A program made the position numbers and the translations under genes. DNA of 39,360 nucleotides from assembly GCA_041663585.1 (NCBI GenBank), contig JBAYMN010000008.1, positions 1 to 39,360 of the forward strand, given 5' to 3'. This DNA is from JALOBO01 sp023228225 (GTDB lineage Bacteria; Bacillota; Clostridia; Christensenellales; UBA1242). Positions 1 through 7,278 of the stretch are shown one piece after another. The notes under the pieces were generated by a model, which worked only from the letters and a program-made list of their open reading frames with translations, did not search any database and was not told the DNA's origin. Each line of letters starts with the position of its first letter. The stretch's first letter is position 1.

Positions 1-132
1 AAAATCATCGCCAAGTTCTATTTTGCGGATACAGCTATTATTTTTATCTAATATTTTTCCACCTAAACTATCCCAGTTTTTAAGATGAAATTTAGGATAA
101 AGATGATTTTTCACATACTTTGTTTGATCCAA
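1..132 (-). CDS. Start of a DUF4238-like protein, cut by the window edge
   Basis: Only the first 44 codons are inside the window; the gene runs off the left end. It opens with TTG at 132-130, ten bases after a good AAGGAG ribosome site (143-148), and stays open to base 1. The visible protein begins MDQTKYVKNHLYPKFHLKNW. The pattern 'K-N-H-x-x-P-K-F-x-L-K-N' near the N-terminus resembles DUF4238 proteins, which have unknown function and are often found in accessory or mobile DNA. That family call is from memory of the N-terminal pattern only. The upstream region carries repeated TTATCAAA sites, which may regulate it. Confidence 0.5.
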   Translation of the reverse strand, partial: MDQTKYVKNHLYPKFHLKNWDSLGGKILDKNNSCIRKIELGDDF

Positions 133-179
133 ATGAGATTTTCTCCTTAATTATTAACTCGCTTTATAAATATAATATT

Positions 180-266
180 TTATCAAAACATATTTTGATA
201 AGTTTACAACAAATAATAAGTTTTATCAAATAGATTAAACATAATACTAACACAGTAATTTGATAA
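180..266. repeat. TTATCAAA/TTTGATAA sites upstream of the DUF4238-like gene
   Basis: TTATCAAA occurs at 180-187 and 222-229, and its reverse complement TTTGATAA at 194-201 and 259-266. The pair at 180-201 forms a palindrome with 9-base arms around CATA. It lies 48 bases or more upstream of the TTG start of the leftward gene, where an operator would sit. The role is inferred; in such AT-rich DNA some of this could be chance. Confidence 0.5.
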
Positions 267-307
267 CTAAACAGTAAAATATTTAACATAGTACAACACG
301 CTTAAAA

Positions 308-472
308 AACTGCTGTCAAAATAAAATGCGAATTTGACAGCAGTTGACAGCAAATAGGACAGTTTTGGCAAGAATTAGGCAGAAAATTAGATTTTGAAAA
401 TTAACTATATTTTTTGCTTAAAAATGGGCTTAAAATAAACTGCTGTCAAATTAGGGGTACCATTGCTGTCAA
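308..472. repeat. Five copies of TGCTGTCAA, two forming a 13-bp inverted repeat
   Basis: The 9-mer TGCTGTCAA is at 311-319, 441-449 and 464-472, and its complement TTGACAGCA at 334-342 and 344-352. The copies at 308-320 and 333-345 make a perfect 13-base inverted repeat (AACTGCTGTCAAA) with a 12-base loop; the same AACTGCTGTCAAA recurs directly at 438-450. No convincing gene lies in 133-494, so this 360-base gap is repeat-bearing non-coding DNA between the DUF4238-like gene and the tRNA-Ile terminator. The layout resembles iterons or recombinase/regulator sites. The function is unknown. Confidence 0.7.
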
Positions 473-494
473 ATTTTCAAGTGCGGTAGGCAAT

Positions 495-516
495 AAAAAA
501 GCCCGTATTTACGGGC
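495..516 (-). terminator. Terminator of the tRNA unit
   Basis: A perfect GCCCGT/ACGGGC stem (501-516) with a 4-base loop is followed on the minus strand by six T (500-495). It begins 7 bases after the tRNA-Ile CCA end and is a textbook intrinsic terminator. Confidence 0.9.
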
Positions 517-522
517 GTTTCG

Positions 523-599
523 TGGTAGGAATGAATGGACTCGAACCATCGACCCCCACCTTATCAGGGTGGTGCTCTAACCAGCTGAGCTACATTCCT
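523..599 (-). tRNA. tRNA-Ile (anticodon GAT)
   Basis: The minus strand gives a full cloverleaf: acceptor AGGAATG/CATTCCT, D-arm GCTC/GAGC, anticodon stem CCACC/GGTGG around CTGATAA (anticodon GAT), T-arm with TTCGAGT, discriminator A and an encoded CCA (525-523). Length is 77 bases including CCA. It is the last gene of a unit that starts with tRNA-Ala, the same Ile/Ala pair that usually sits in rRNA spacers, but no rRNA is next to it here. A broken copy of its 5' half lies exactly 100 bases upstream. Confidence 0.95.
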
Positions 600-658
600 A
601 TAGTATGTTTTAGTGACTTTTTCATCTGTCATTGTGACGCTTTTTTTGGTCTTGCACG

Positions 659-699
659 CCTTATCAGGGTGGTGCTCTAACCAGCTGAGCTATGTTCCT
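659..699 (-). pseudogene. Broken 5' half of tRNA-Ile
   Basis: Bases 659-699 repeat the 5' half of the intact tRNA-Ile (559-599) at an offset of exactly 100 bases, with 34 identical bases in a row and two differences in the acceptor strand. The copy has the acceptor 5' strand, D-arm and anticodon loop with GAT, then breaks off two bases into the 3' side of the anticodon stem. No T-arm or matching acceptor 3' strand (TGTTCCT) follows. It sits inside the transcribed unit between tRNA-Ala and the intact tRNA-Ile. It is a remnant of duplication or of recombination at a tRNA gene. Confidence 0.85.
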
Positions 700-712
700 A
701 TATTTAAAAAAG

Positions 713-788
713 TGGTGGAGGTTAACGGATTCGAACCGTTGACCCTCTGCTTGCAAGGCAGATGCTCTACCAACTGAGCTAAACCCCC
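713..788 (-). tRNA. tRNA-Ala (anticodon TGC)
   Basis: The minus strand folds as a complete tRNA: acceptor GGGGGTT/AACCTCC with one G-T pair, D-arm GCTC/GAGC, anticodon loop CTTGCAA (anticodon TGC), T-loop TTCGAAT, discriminator A and encoded CCA (715-713). Length is 76 bases. It is the first gene of the leftward tRNA unit, about 33 bases after the predicted start of transcription. Confidence 0.95.
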
Positions 789-827
789 ACAAAAAAACTA
801 AAATGCTTTTGCTTTCAAAGCGTTATT

Positions 828-856
828 ATAATAACATTTTAATTTAATGTTGTCAA
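828..856 (-). promoter_or_regulatory. Promoter of the tRNA-Ala/tRNA-Ile unit
   Basis: A perfect TTGACA (856-851) and TATTAT (833-828) are separated by 17 bases on the minus strand. Transcription would start near 821, a short distance before tRNA-Ala. There is no better signal for the tRNAs. Confidence 0.75.
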
Positions 857-897
857 TGCATTTTTTAATAATTTTATATAGAATTTTTAATATTTGA

Positions 898-2565
898 TTA
901 AATTTGTTTTAAAACCTTATCAAGCCTTTTTGCAATCTCTTTTGAGCCTAAAAGTTTGCAGATTTCATAAAGATCTGGAGTGTTCTGCCGACCGGTGATT
1001 GCAACCCTTATAATGCCACTTACATCGCCACAATGTCCTTTGAAATTCTCGGGTGCTTTTTTGTATTCTTTTACTTCCCTAGCAAAGTTAAATGTCGAAC
1101 CCAAATCTCTAATTTTGTTAAACCATACCTGCTTATCATCTTCTTCATTATATAGCGTAGCATATGCCACCAAAATACCCTTAATATCTTCGGGTTTATA
1201 ACAAGTCGCAAAATCCGAAACTTTAACTTTAAAAGCACGAGAAAACATATATGAATAAAAATCTTTAACCATACCCCATCGGATTATATCTTTACGCGGA
1301 TTGGCTAAATTGCGTTCCATATTAAACACTCCCAAAGCAAATTGTTTTTTGCAGGTTAATAATTTATAAAAGGTTTCATCGTTAGTTTTTGCCCATTCTA
1401 AAACCGCCGTATAAATTTCCTCTGTGGTCATACGACTAATTACATTTTTACTAATGTCGTTAAGTTTTGCAAAATCAAATAGCGGGCTTGATGAAGTAAC
1501 TTTTTTAATACTAAAAGGAAACTTGTTATAACTTAATGTTGGATTTTTTTCACGCCACAATTCATAGTTGCTGTTTGCAAGAGTTAAAATATATTCAGCA
1601 ATTGCTGATATCGGAAAACCCTGTGCTAAATAATAACGCATATCGGCCTCGGGGTCTTTACGCTTACTAATTTTGCGTTTTTTGCCATCTTCAATTTTTT
1701 GAATAACTGGCAAATGTGCATATCTAGGTGCGGTAAATCCAAGTGCTGAAAAAATTTCTAAATGTTCTGCAAGTGAAGCAATCCATTCTTCACCCCTAAT
1801 TACAAGGGTTGTACGCATTAAATGGTCATCTACGGCGTGTGCAAGGTTATATGGTGGAAGTCCATTGCTTTTTAATATAACCGCATCAATAAAGTTTTCG
1901 GGAAAAATTCTTTCACCTCTCACTTCATCTACAACGGTAATTTTTTTCAGATTTTCAAAGCAACCATTTGATTTTAGCCTGATAACAAAAGGAATGCCTG
2001 CATCAATTTTTTCTTTAACATCTTTATAGCCTAGATTGCGACAAACCGCATTCTCACCATAATAACCGGTAGGTTTTTTATACACACGTTGTTTTTCGCG
2101 TGTTTGTTCAAGTTGTTCAGCGGTGCAAAAACAAGGATATGCCTTATCTTTTGTCACAAGCCACTTTGCATAAGTTTGATATATTTCTTTGCGTTTACTT
2201 TGAATATATGGTCCATAAACGCCAACATCTTGTTGATTAACATTTAAAGGGCCCTCATCTAAACTAACACCAAATGTATTTAACATTTCTATAACAATTT
2301 TTGCCGCACCTTTAATTTCGCGTTTTTGGTCGGTATCCTCTATTCTTAAAAAGAACACACCGTTAGAATTAGATGCTGTGCGTCTACCTATCATAGATGT
2401 AAAAAAACTACCTATATGCAAATACCCTGTTGGGCTTGGAGCAAAACGAGTTACTTCGGCACTTTCGGGTAAATTTCTTTGTTTATAAAAATTTTCGTAA
2501 TAGTCGGGGGTTTTGTTAATATCAGGAAACAAAAGCTCGGCTATAAGTTTATTTTGGTCTGTCAT
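898..2565 (-). CDS. gltX: Glutamate--tRNA ligase
   Basis: Charges tRNA-Glu with glutamate in the cytoplasm (class I synthetase). The Rossmann catalytic domain shows the HIGH-type motif at residues 41-53 (FAPSPTGYLHIGS, here HIGS) and the KMSKS-type motif KISKRKD at 298-304; the C-terminal part is the anticodon-binding helical region. At 555 residues it is longer than the roughly 480-490 of most bacterial GltX but agrees in length and pattern (RGEEW, DPEA, SKNVISRM) with the clostridial form. The ATG has AAAGGAG seven bases upstream and its own promoter at 2589-2617. It appears monocistronic. The sequence cannot show whether it also charges tRNA-Gln. Confidence 0.95.
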   Translation of the reverse strand: MTDQNKLIAELLFPDINKTPDYYENFYKQRNLPESAEVTRFAPSPTGYLHIGSFFTSMIGRRTASNSNGVFFLRIEDTDQKREIKGAAKIVIEMLNTFGVSLDEGPLNVNQQDVGVYGPYIQSKRKEIYQTYAKWLVTKDKAYPCFCTAEQLEQTREKQRVYKKPTGYYGENAVCRNLGYKDVKEKIDAGIPFVIRLKSNGCFENLKKITVVDEVRGERIFPENFIDAVILKSNGLPPYNLAHAVDDHLMRTTLVIRGEEWIASLAEHLEIFSALGFTAPRYAHLPVIQKIEDGKKRKISKRKDPEADMRYYLAQGFPISAIAEYILTLANSNYELWREKNPTLSYNKFPFSIKKVTSSSPLFDFAKLNDISKNVISRMTTEEIYTAVLEWAKTNDETFYKLLTCKKQFALGVFNMERNLANPRKDIIRWGMVKDFYSYMFSRAFKVKVSDFATCYKPEDIKGILVAYATLYNEEDDKQVWFNKIRDLGSTFNFAREVKEYKKAPENFKGHCGDVSGIIRVAITGRQNTPDLYEICKLLGSKEIAKRLDKVLKQI

Positions 2566-2588
2566 TAATAACTCCTTTAAACACTAAA

Positions 2589-2617
2589 AGTATATATTAT
2601 GAAGAGTTAACTGTCAA
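2589..2617 (-). promoter_or_regulatory. Promoter of gltX
   Basis: TTGACA (2617-2612), a 17-base spacer, then TATACT (2594-2589) on the minus strand. The -10 box lies about 23 bases before the gltX start codon, leaving a short leader that contains the ribosome site. Confidence 0.8.
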
Positions 2618-2664
2618 TTAGAATTATAAAATAACGATTATTTTAGAATCAAAAGAAAATATGA

Positions 2665-2699
2665 ATAAATAAATAAAATAAGCCGAAATTAATCGACTT
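2665..2699 (-). terminator. Likely terminator after the secreted-protein pair
   Basis: A 7-bp stem, AAGTCGA/TCGGCTT (2699-2693 with 2686-2680, one G-T pair), with a 6-base loop is followed on the minus strand by a T-rich run, ATTTTATTTATTTA. It lies just after the lipoprotein gene that ends at 2721 and before the gltX promoter. Confidence 0.5.
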
Positions 2700-2720
2700 G
2701 TCTATAATATAAAACTAATA

Positions 2721-3899
2721 TTAAATAACCACATTAGACACATTAATTAATTTTGTTATTAAGTCGTTATAAGCGTCATAATATTGAACTAAGTTGTTAT
2801 CTAAATAATTAAATACATAAATTAATCTACCTTTTGTAACAGTATCTGGCGTTACACTTTCCAAGTAATCTGAAAGTGTTAAATCGGTAGTGTTAATTGA
2901 ATTAACCGCAGTAAGATAAAAATTTCTAAGTAATTCATATTCATCAACTTTTGCTACAAAATTCAAATATGAAATATTTAATTCGGAAACTAATGTTGGA
3001 TCATCTGCTATTGCGTCCTCGGCTCGCAATTTATTATTTGCGATAATGGTTTTAAAGTTTGTATTTGTGATAATAAGCGATTGAATTAAATCGCTGTAAA
3101 AATTTACACCAACAGTATTTTCTGCTACAACAATTTGTCCGCCATTATTGGTAAATTCAGTATATGTATAATCAACTAAAATGTTGTCAGTTTCATTAAA
3201 AGCCAGAACGGTTTTATAAGTCATATTAGCCAGTTTTAATTGTTCATTCATAGCAAGCATAAGTGCCGGCATAGAAGAGGTATTAAAAATATATCTGTTT
3301 AAAAAACTAACATATTTGTTTGAAAAGTTTATAGTTGCAACAATTTGCGCATTATATGCATCTTTAAAATTTTCAAGTTCTTTATAGGAGCCAATGCTCA
3401 GTGACTTGTCAGTAATAACAATAAACGATGCTTGTTCGGCTACTGTTTCGAGCCTTGCAGTAGCATCTTTTAGGTCTTGCACAGCACTTTTGTAATCTAA
3501 AAACTCATCATAAATAGATGCAGAAAAATCTCTACTTGCACTATTTGCAAGATTTAAATTTGAGTAATAACTAGAAAAAATAAGTGATGCTGCATAATTT
3601 ATTTCTTCATAAATACTGCCATCTTTAATAAGTTGATTATAAAATTTGATTTTTGATAGTTGTGGGTTAGTTGCAACACCAGTATCTAACTGCATTTTTT
3701 GTATTAAATTATCTGAAAATTGAATATCTAAAATTTTATTTTCTGAGTTAAACATACTTGTTAAAGAACTAGCCTCAGTCATTTCTATAAAAGCAAGATA
3801 AGTAACGCTAGTGCTTTTTGAACCCGTTTTAAAGAGCGAGCAACCCGATACGATAATTGCTAATATACACATAATTATAATGGAAAATACCTTTTTCAT
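2721..3899 (-). CDS. Predicted lipoprotein of unknown function
   Basis: No known family recognised. Residues 1-20 form a lipoprotein signal: MKK, a hydrophobic stretch, then the lipobox I-V-S-G-C with the lipidated Cys at residue 20. The mature part (about 370 residues) is mainly predicted helix, rich in Asn, Leu, Ala and Tyr, with no catalytic motif or Cys. It is expected outside the membrane, tethered by lipid. It follows the previous gene by 9 bases and is probably cotranscribed from the promoter at 4982-5010. The two proteins look alike in composition and helical character, so they may be distant paralogues or partners. AAAGGAG precedes the ATG. Confidence 0.75.
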   Translation of the reverse strand: MKKVFSIIIMCILAIIVSGCSLFKTGSKSTSVTYLAFIEMTEASSLTSMFNSENKILDIQFSDNLIQKMQLDTGVATNPQLSKIKFYNQLIKDGSIYEEINYAASLIFSSYYSNLNLANSASRDFSASIYDEFLDYKSAVQDLKDATARLETVAEQASFIVITDKSLSIGSYKELENFKDAYNAQIVATINFSNKYVSFLNRYIFNTSSMPALMLAMNEQLKLANMTYKTVLAFNETDNILVDYTYTEFTNNGGQIVVAENTVGVNFYSDLIQSLIITNTNFKTIIANNKLRAEDAIADDPTLVSELNISYLNFVAKVDEYELLRNFYLTAVNSINTTDLTLSDYLESVTPDTVTKGRLIYVFNYLDNNLVQYYDAYNDLITKLINVSNVVI

Positions 3900-3908
3900 A
3901 TTACTCCT

Positions 3909-4940
3909 TTACGCTATGATTGTTTGATATAAACTTTCAAAAACGCCCGTACCGCTAGTAAACAATTGTGGAAAACTAATGCTTAGATAATTGTTTACGG
4001 GTAATAAATTTGCTTTTTCTTCAACTGATAATAATGTGTAATAATTTTGATATGTAGTGTTATCAGTTAAGTTTTCATAATAATCCGGTTTGTCAATTAA
4101 TTCAAATTTATTATAAAAGTTGTCAAGTAAAGTATATTGTGCGGTTAATGTTGAATTAACACTACTTAACAACAAAACACCGCTCGTAAATTCTGTTGTT
4201 TTTATTTGCAATTCTTTTGTGGCACTAATTTCCGCATCTACAAATTTATTTAGGTATGTAATTAAATTATCAAACCTTCTGTAATCAACACTTGCAAGAA
4301 CGCTAATTTGTTCCAGCCTAACTTCTATAATTAATTCTACAAGTATATTTTCGATATTAAGCACAGCAGTTTTAGTATTAATTAAATCATGTCCATCAAA
4401 AACATAATCAATAGTAAATGATTTGACTTCAACCGCTAAATCATAAAAACTTTTAATTTGCTGTAAATAACTTGATAGAAACGCACTGTAAATATCTTTT
4501 AAAGTGGCTTCGTTTGCAATATCTCTTTGAGTTAAATAAACTTCGGCAAGAGCGGAAGCACTTGAATCATTTATGTATGTAACTTTTTTGAGGTCTTCTA
4601 TTTTATCATTTACCGCATTAAAATCACTACTATCTACACTATCGGCAAATTGTGAATACTCCACATAGTAAGAATAAATATCATAAATTGCGGCATATGT
4701 TGCTGTAAATGCAGTTATATCAGACAGTTCATTATCACTAGCAAAATTGTCAACATCTTGATTTGCAATTTGATTTACTCGGTCATTAAAAGTGATAAAG
4801 CCATCTGATTCTTCAAATGTTTGCAGTGCTAAATACGGACCTTCGCTTTGCTGTTTTTTATTCATTAAAGAAACAACGATTACAATCGCAATTGCAACAA
4901 ATGCGGCTACAATCACTAATCTTAAAATGAGTTTTTTCAT
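3909..4940 (-). CDS. Membrane-anchored secreted protein of unknown function
   Basis: No known family recognised. The N-terminus (MKKLILRLVIVAAFVAIAIV...) is a signal anchor, with one membrane helix at about residues 5-25 and no lipobox Cys. The remainder, about 315 residues, is predicted as helical and extracytoplasmic. The frame could be opened at GTG 4949, but that codon overlaps the ribosome site AAAGGGG; the ATG at 4940, eight bases after it, is the better start (343 residues). First gene of a two-gene operon with the lipoprotein downstream. Strong promoter at 4982-5010. Confidence 0.75.
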   Translation of the reverse strand: MKKLILRLVIVAAFVAIAIVIVVSLMNKKQQSEGPYLALQTFEESDGFITFNDRVNQIANQDVDNFASDNELSDITAFTATYAAIYDIYSYYVEYSQFADSVDSSDFNAVNDKIEDLKKVTYINDSSASALAEVYLTQRDIANEATLKDIYSAFLSSYLQQIKSFYDLAVEVKSFTIDYVFDGHDLINTKTAVLNIENILVELIIEVRLEQISVLASVDYRRFDNLITYLNKFVDAEISATKELQIKTTEFTSGVLLLSSVNSTLTAQYTLLDNFYNKFELIDKPDYYENLTDNTTYQNYYTLLSVEEKANLLPVNNYLSISFPQLFTSGTGVFESLYQTIIA

Positions 4941-4981
4941 ACACCGCACCCCTTTAATAAATGCTTTATTTTACTATAAAT

Positions 4982-5010
4982 ATTTTATCATCAATGAATA
5001 ACAATGTCAA
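4982..5010 (-). promoter_or_regulatory. Promoter of the secreted-protein pair
   Basis: TTGACA (5010-5005), a 17-base spacer and TAAAAT (4987-4982) on the minus strand, 41 bases before the ATG at 4940. Confidence 0.75.
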
Positions 5011-5063
5011 TAGTAATTTTTAAGCACGGACATTAATAATGTTATATTATCTCTCAATTAAAT

Positions 5064-6377
5064 TTATCTGTCCGGCTCGTTAGAATACGCTTTATCCTCT
5101 AATTTATCATAAGCAAGTTCTACTAGCGACACTTCATAATTTTCACGCTTAAATTTTGGTAGTGTGAGAACATCTTTAATTTGTTGCATTCTGTTTTCTG
5201 TTACTTCCCAATTATATTTTTCTATATTTGAATGTGTTAAGCATTCAAGTAAAATTGTTTGAGCAAGTTCTTGGCTTATCATAGTTGTTTTATATAAATA
5301 ATCTCTAACTAAACAAGCAAGCATATCAAAAGGTTCTAGTTTTGAAATATCATAACCTAAGGATTTTAATTGCATTACAGAGTCCGAACTAGTTAAAACT
5401 AAGTCCAAATATTTATTAAAACATTGTTTATATTCAGCATTAAAGGCATTTACAAATTTTACAGAATCATCAATCATACCAACAAACAATTCTTTTTCGC
5501 CCACAAGGTGTGCTAAAAGTTCTATTATATTAGATACATTTGTATATAAGTTATCTTCAATAAATGGCAAGCCTTGATTATCCAAATAATAATTAGTTAT
5601 ATTGCAATACTTTTTTATTCCTTCTTGCAAACCAACCGACATAAAACTTTTATTAATTTTATAAACTTGCATTGGATTTCTATATTCTGTTACACTATTC
5701 TGACTTTTATAGCAATCTGAACTGGGCATAAGTGACAAATTAAAATATTCATTTATGCTATCATAAAAATCATTATAAATGCTTCTTAACTCTGGTTTAA
5801 AAACACCAAGTGTAGAAAAACCAAACTTAATAACTGATTTTTCATCGGTGTTAACATTTTGTATTGCAGAAATATGTAAAAGTTCATGAATGATTTGTGT
5901 TTTTAAATTTAAATCATATGTTTCAAATGATTCTTTTGGTAAATTAAATCTTTTTTTATCTAAATTAATATTAGCCTTTACTTTTTCATATTCTTCCTGT
6001 GAATACTTTTTTGCAATATCTAAAATGAAATTTTTAAGCACATTTTCATTAAAAATAATGCCCGCATATTCTTCATTAATTATATAAGAAACAGCATTCA
6101 AATGTGGGTCTTTTTTAAAGTATTCAGAAAAATATGAATTATGTTTTTCCGCAACTCGTAAAGATGAAAAAATGCGTACTCTATTGGCAATTTTATTAAA
6201 TAAATATTCTTTTATATCTACTTCTTGTTCATTCATTATTAAACTATCGCCAAATTTTTGTGCAACAGAATTTATTAGTTGAAAAGCACTTTCAACAAAT
6301 AGTTTTTTGTGAAACACCGTATTGTTAGCAAATTCGTTTAATTTACTTATAACATTTTCATTATTTATTGGTATCAT
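5064..6377 (-). CDS. Putative HExxH zinc metallopeptidase-like protein
   Basis: 437 residues from the chosen start. A zincin motif HELLH lies at residues 164-168 in a helical setting (TQIIHELLHIS); Glu210 in the later segment DSINEYFN could be the third zinc ligand, as in related NE-containing zincins. No signal peptide or membrane helix, so it should be cytoplasmic. The substrate is unknown and no named family was recognised. The frame extends upstream to ATG 6392, but that codon would be only about 3 bases after the predicted transcription start; ATG 6377 has AAAGG five bases before it and is preferred. Preceded by its own strong promoter (6402-6430). Function as a peptidase is inference from the motif alone. 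Confidence 0.65.
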   Translation of the reverse strand: MIPINNENVISKLNEFANNTVFHKKLFVESAFQLINSVAQKFGDSLIMNEQEVDIKEYLFNKIANRVRIFSSLRVAEKHNSYFSEYFKKDPHLNAVSYIINEEYAGIIFNENVLKNFILDIAKKYSQEEYEKVKANINLDKKRFNLPKESFETYDLNLKTQIIHELLHISAIQNVNTDEKSVIKFGFSTLGVFKPELRSIYNDFYDSINEYFNLSLMPSSDCYKSQNSVTEYRNPMQVYKINKSFMSVGLQEGIKKYCNITNYYLDNQGLPFIEDNLYTNVSNIIELLAHLVGEKELFVGMIDDSVKFVNAFNAEYKQCFNKYLDLVLTSSDSVMQLKSLGYDISKLEPFDMLACLVRDYLYKTTMISQELAQTILLECLTHSNIEKYNWEVTENRMQQIKDVLTLPKFKRENYEVSLVELAYDKLEDKAYSNEPDR

Positions 6378-6401
6378 TTTTTCCTTTACCATTGATAATT
6401 A

Positions 6402-6430
6402 AGTATATTTTAAATTTGATATAAAGTCAA
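6402..6430 (-). promoter_or_regulatory. Promoter of the HExxH gene
   Basis: TTGACT (6430-6425), a 17-base spacer and TATACT (6407-6402) on the minus strand. The predicted start near 6395 helps choose ATG 6377 over ATG 6392 for the gene downstream. Confidence 0.75.
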
Positions 6431-6437
6431 TAACGAT

Positions 6438-7157
6438 TTAAATTTCGGTAATTAACTGTGGACAATTATCTACTAAATCGCAAGAAGTTAAAAAATATTT
6501 AATTCCGTTTTTTTCTACTACCTTTTCTGCCATACAACTACTTCCATGTAAATGACCATATACAACATTTTTCACATCGTATTTTTCTAGTAAATTTGTA
6601 ACAGGCGTATCTGCTCTTAAAATATTAAAAGGCGGATAATGTAACATACAAATTTCTACCGGGGTAATCCCCTGTTCTAATAGTTTTTCGCGTTTTACTT
6701 GCATATTTTTTAGTGAAAGTTCTAACCTTAAAACTTCCCTAGTATATATTTTTTTATTTTCCGCTGTGTCATTTATACCTTCGGACATTAGCCAGCCACG
6801 AGAACCAAAAAATAGCACATTATCTATCTGTATGCAATCGTTTTGCACAGCATACATATTTTGTGGAAGCGCTTCACGAACGCCAGAAATTGTACTCCAC
6901 CAATAATCATGGTTACCACGTAAAATAACCTTACGACCATTTAATTTGTTAATATAATTTAAATCGGCTTTTGCATCTTCTAAATACATTGCCCAACTAA
7001 TATCACCTGAAATTACAACGATGTCTTCTGGCTTAACAAGTGCTTGCCAGTTAACTTTAACTTTATCTATATAGTTATCCCATGTTGGACCGAATATGTT
7101 CATGGGTTTAGGGAAATTTATACTTAAATGTAAATCGCTTAATGCAAAAATTTTCAT
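6438..7157 (-). CDS. Calcineurin-like metallophosphoesterase
   Basis: A 239-residue phosphohydrolase of the calcineurin-like fold with all metal-binding blocks: D8-x-H10 (SDLHLS), G51-D52 (SGDISW), GNHD at residues 81-84, H173 (MLHYPPF) and G-H-L-H at 201-204. It binds two metal ions and cleaves a phosphoester; the true substrate is not known. The sequence pattern (KPMNIFGPTWDNY, GDISWAMYLEDAK) is that of a conserved Firmicutes group of predicted phosphohydrolases. Cytoplasmic, no signal peptide. AAAGGA precedes the ATG, and its own promoter lies at 7182-7210, so it is probably not part of the rnf operon just upstream. Confidence 0.9.
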   Translation of the reverse strand: MKIFALSDLHLSINFPKPMNIFGPTWDNYIDKVKVNWQALVKPEDIVVISGDISWAMYLEDAKADLNYINKLNGRKVILRGNHDYWWSTISGVREALPQNMYAVQNDCIQIDNVLFFGSRGWLMSEGINDTAENKKIYTREVLRLELSLKNMQVKREKLLEQGITPVEICMLHYPPFNILRADTPVTNLLEKYDVKNVVYGHLHGSSCMAEKVVEKNGIKYFLTSCDLVDNCPQLITEI

Positions 7158-7181
7158 TAATAATTCCTTTTTTAATGTTTT

Positions 7182-7210
7182 ATTTTAGCATAAAATTACA
7201 GTATTTACAA
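7182..7210 (-). promoter_or_regulatory. Promoter of the metallophosphoesterase
   Basis: TTGTAA (7210-7205), a 17-base spacer and TAAAAT (7187-7182) preceded by TGC, an extended -10, on the minus strand. It begins 5 bases after the hairpin that ends the rnf operon. Confidence 0.6.
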
Positions 7211-7214
7211 GCGA

Positions 7215-7246
7215 TTAATCCGCTTGACCATAGCCAAACGGATTAA
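7215..7246 (-). terminator. Hairpin after rnfB, probable rnf operon end
   Basis: TTAATCCG (7215-7222) pairs perfectly with CGGATTAA (7239-7246), and TTG/CAA inside extends the stem past one mismatch. The T-run after it is poor on either strand, so it may act as a weak terminator or as an mRNA 3' end stabiliser. Confidence 0.5.
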
Positions 7247-7278
7247 ATAGTATTTATTATTCAAATTTTATATTTTAA

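Noticed and set aside
308..472. CRISPR array
   Set aside because: The repeats are 9-13 bases, unevenly spaced and in both orientations, with no unique spacers of regular length.
414..680. An 88-residue open frame across the tRNA-Ile gene
   Set aside because: It crosses a complete tRNA and its terminator and has no ribosome site.
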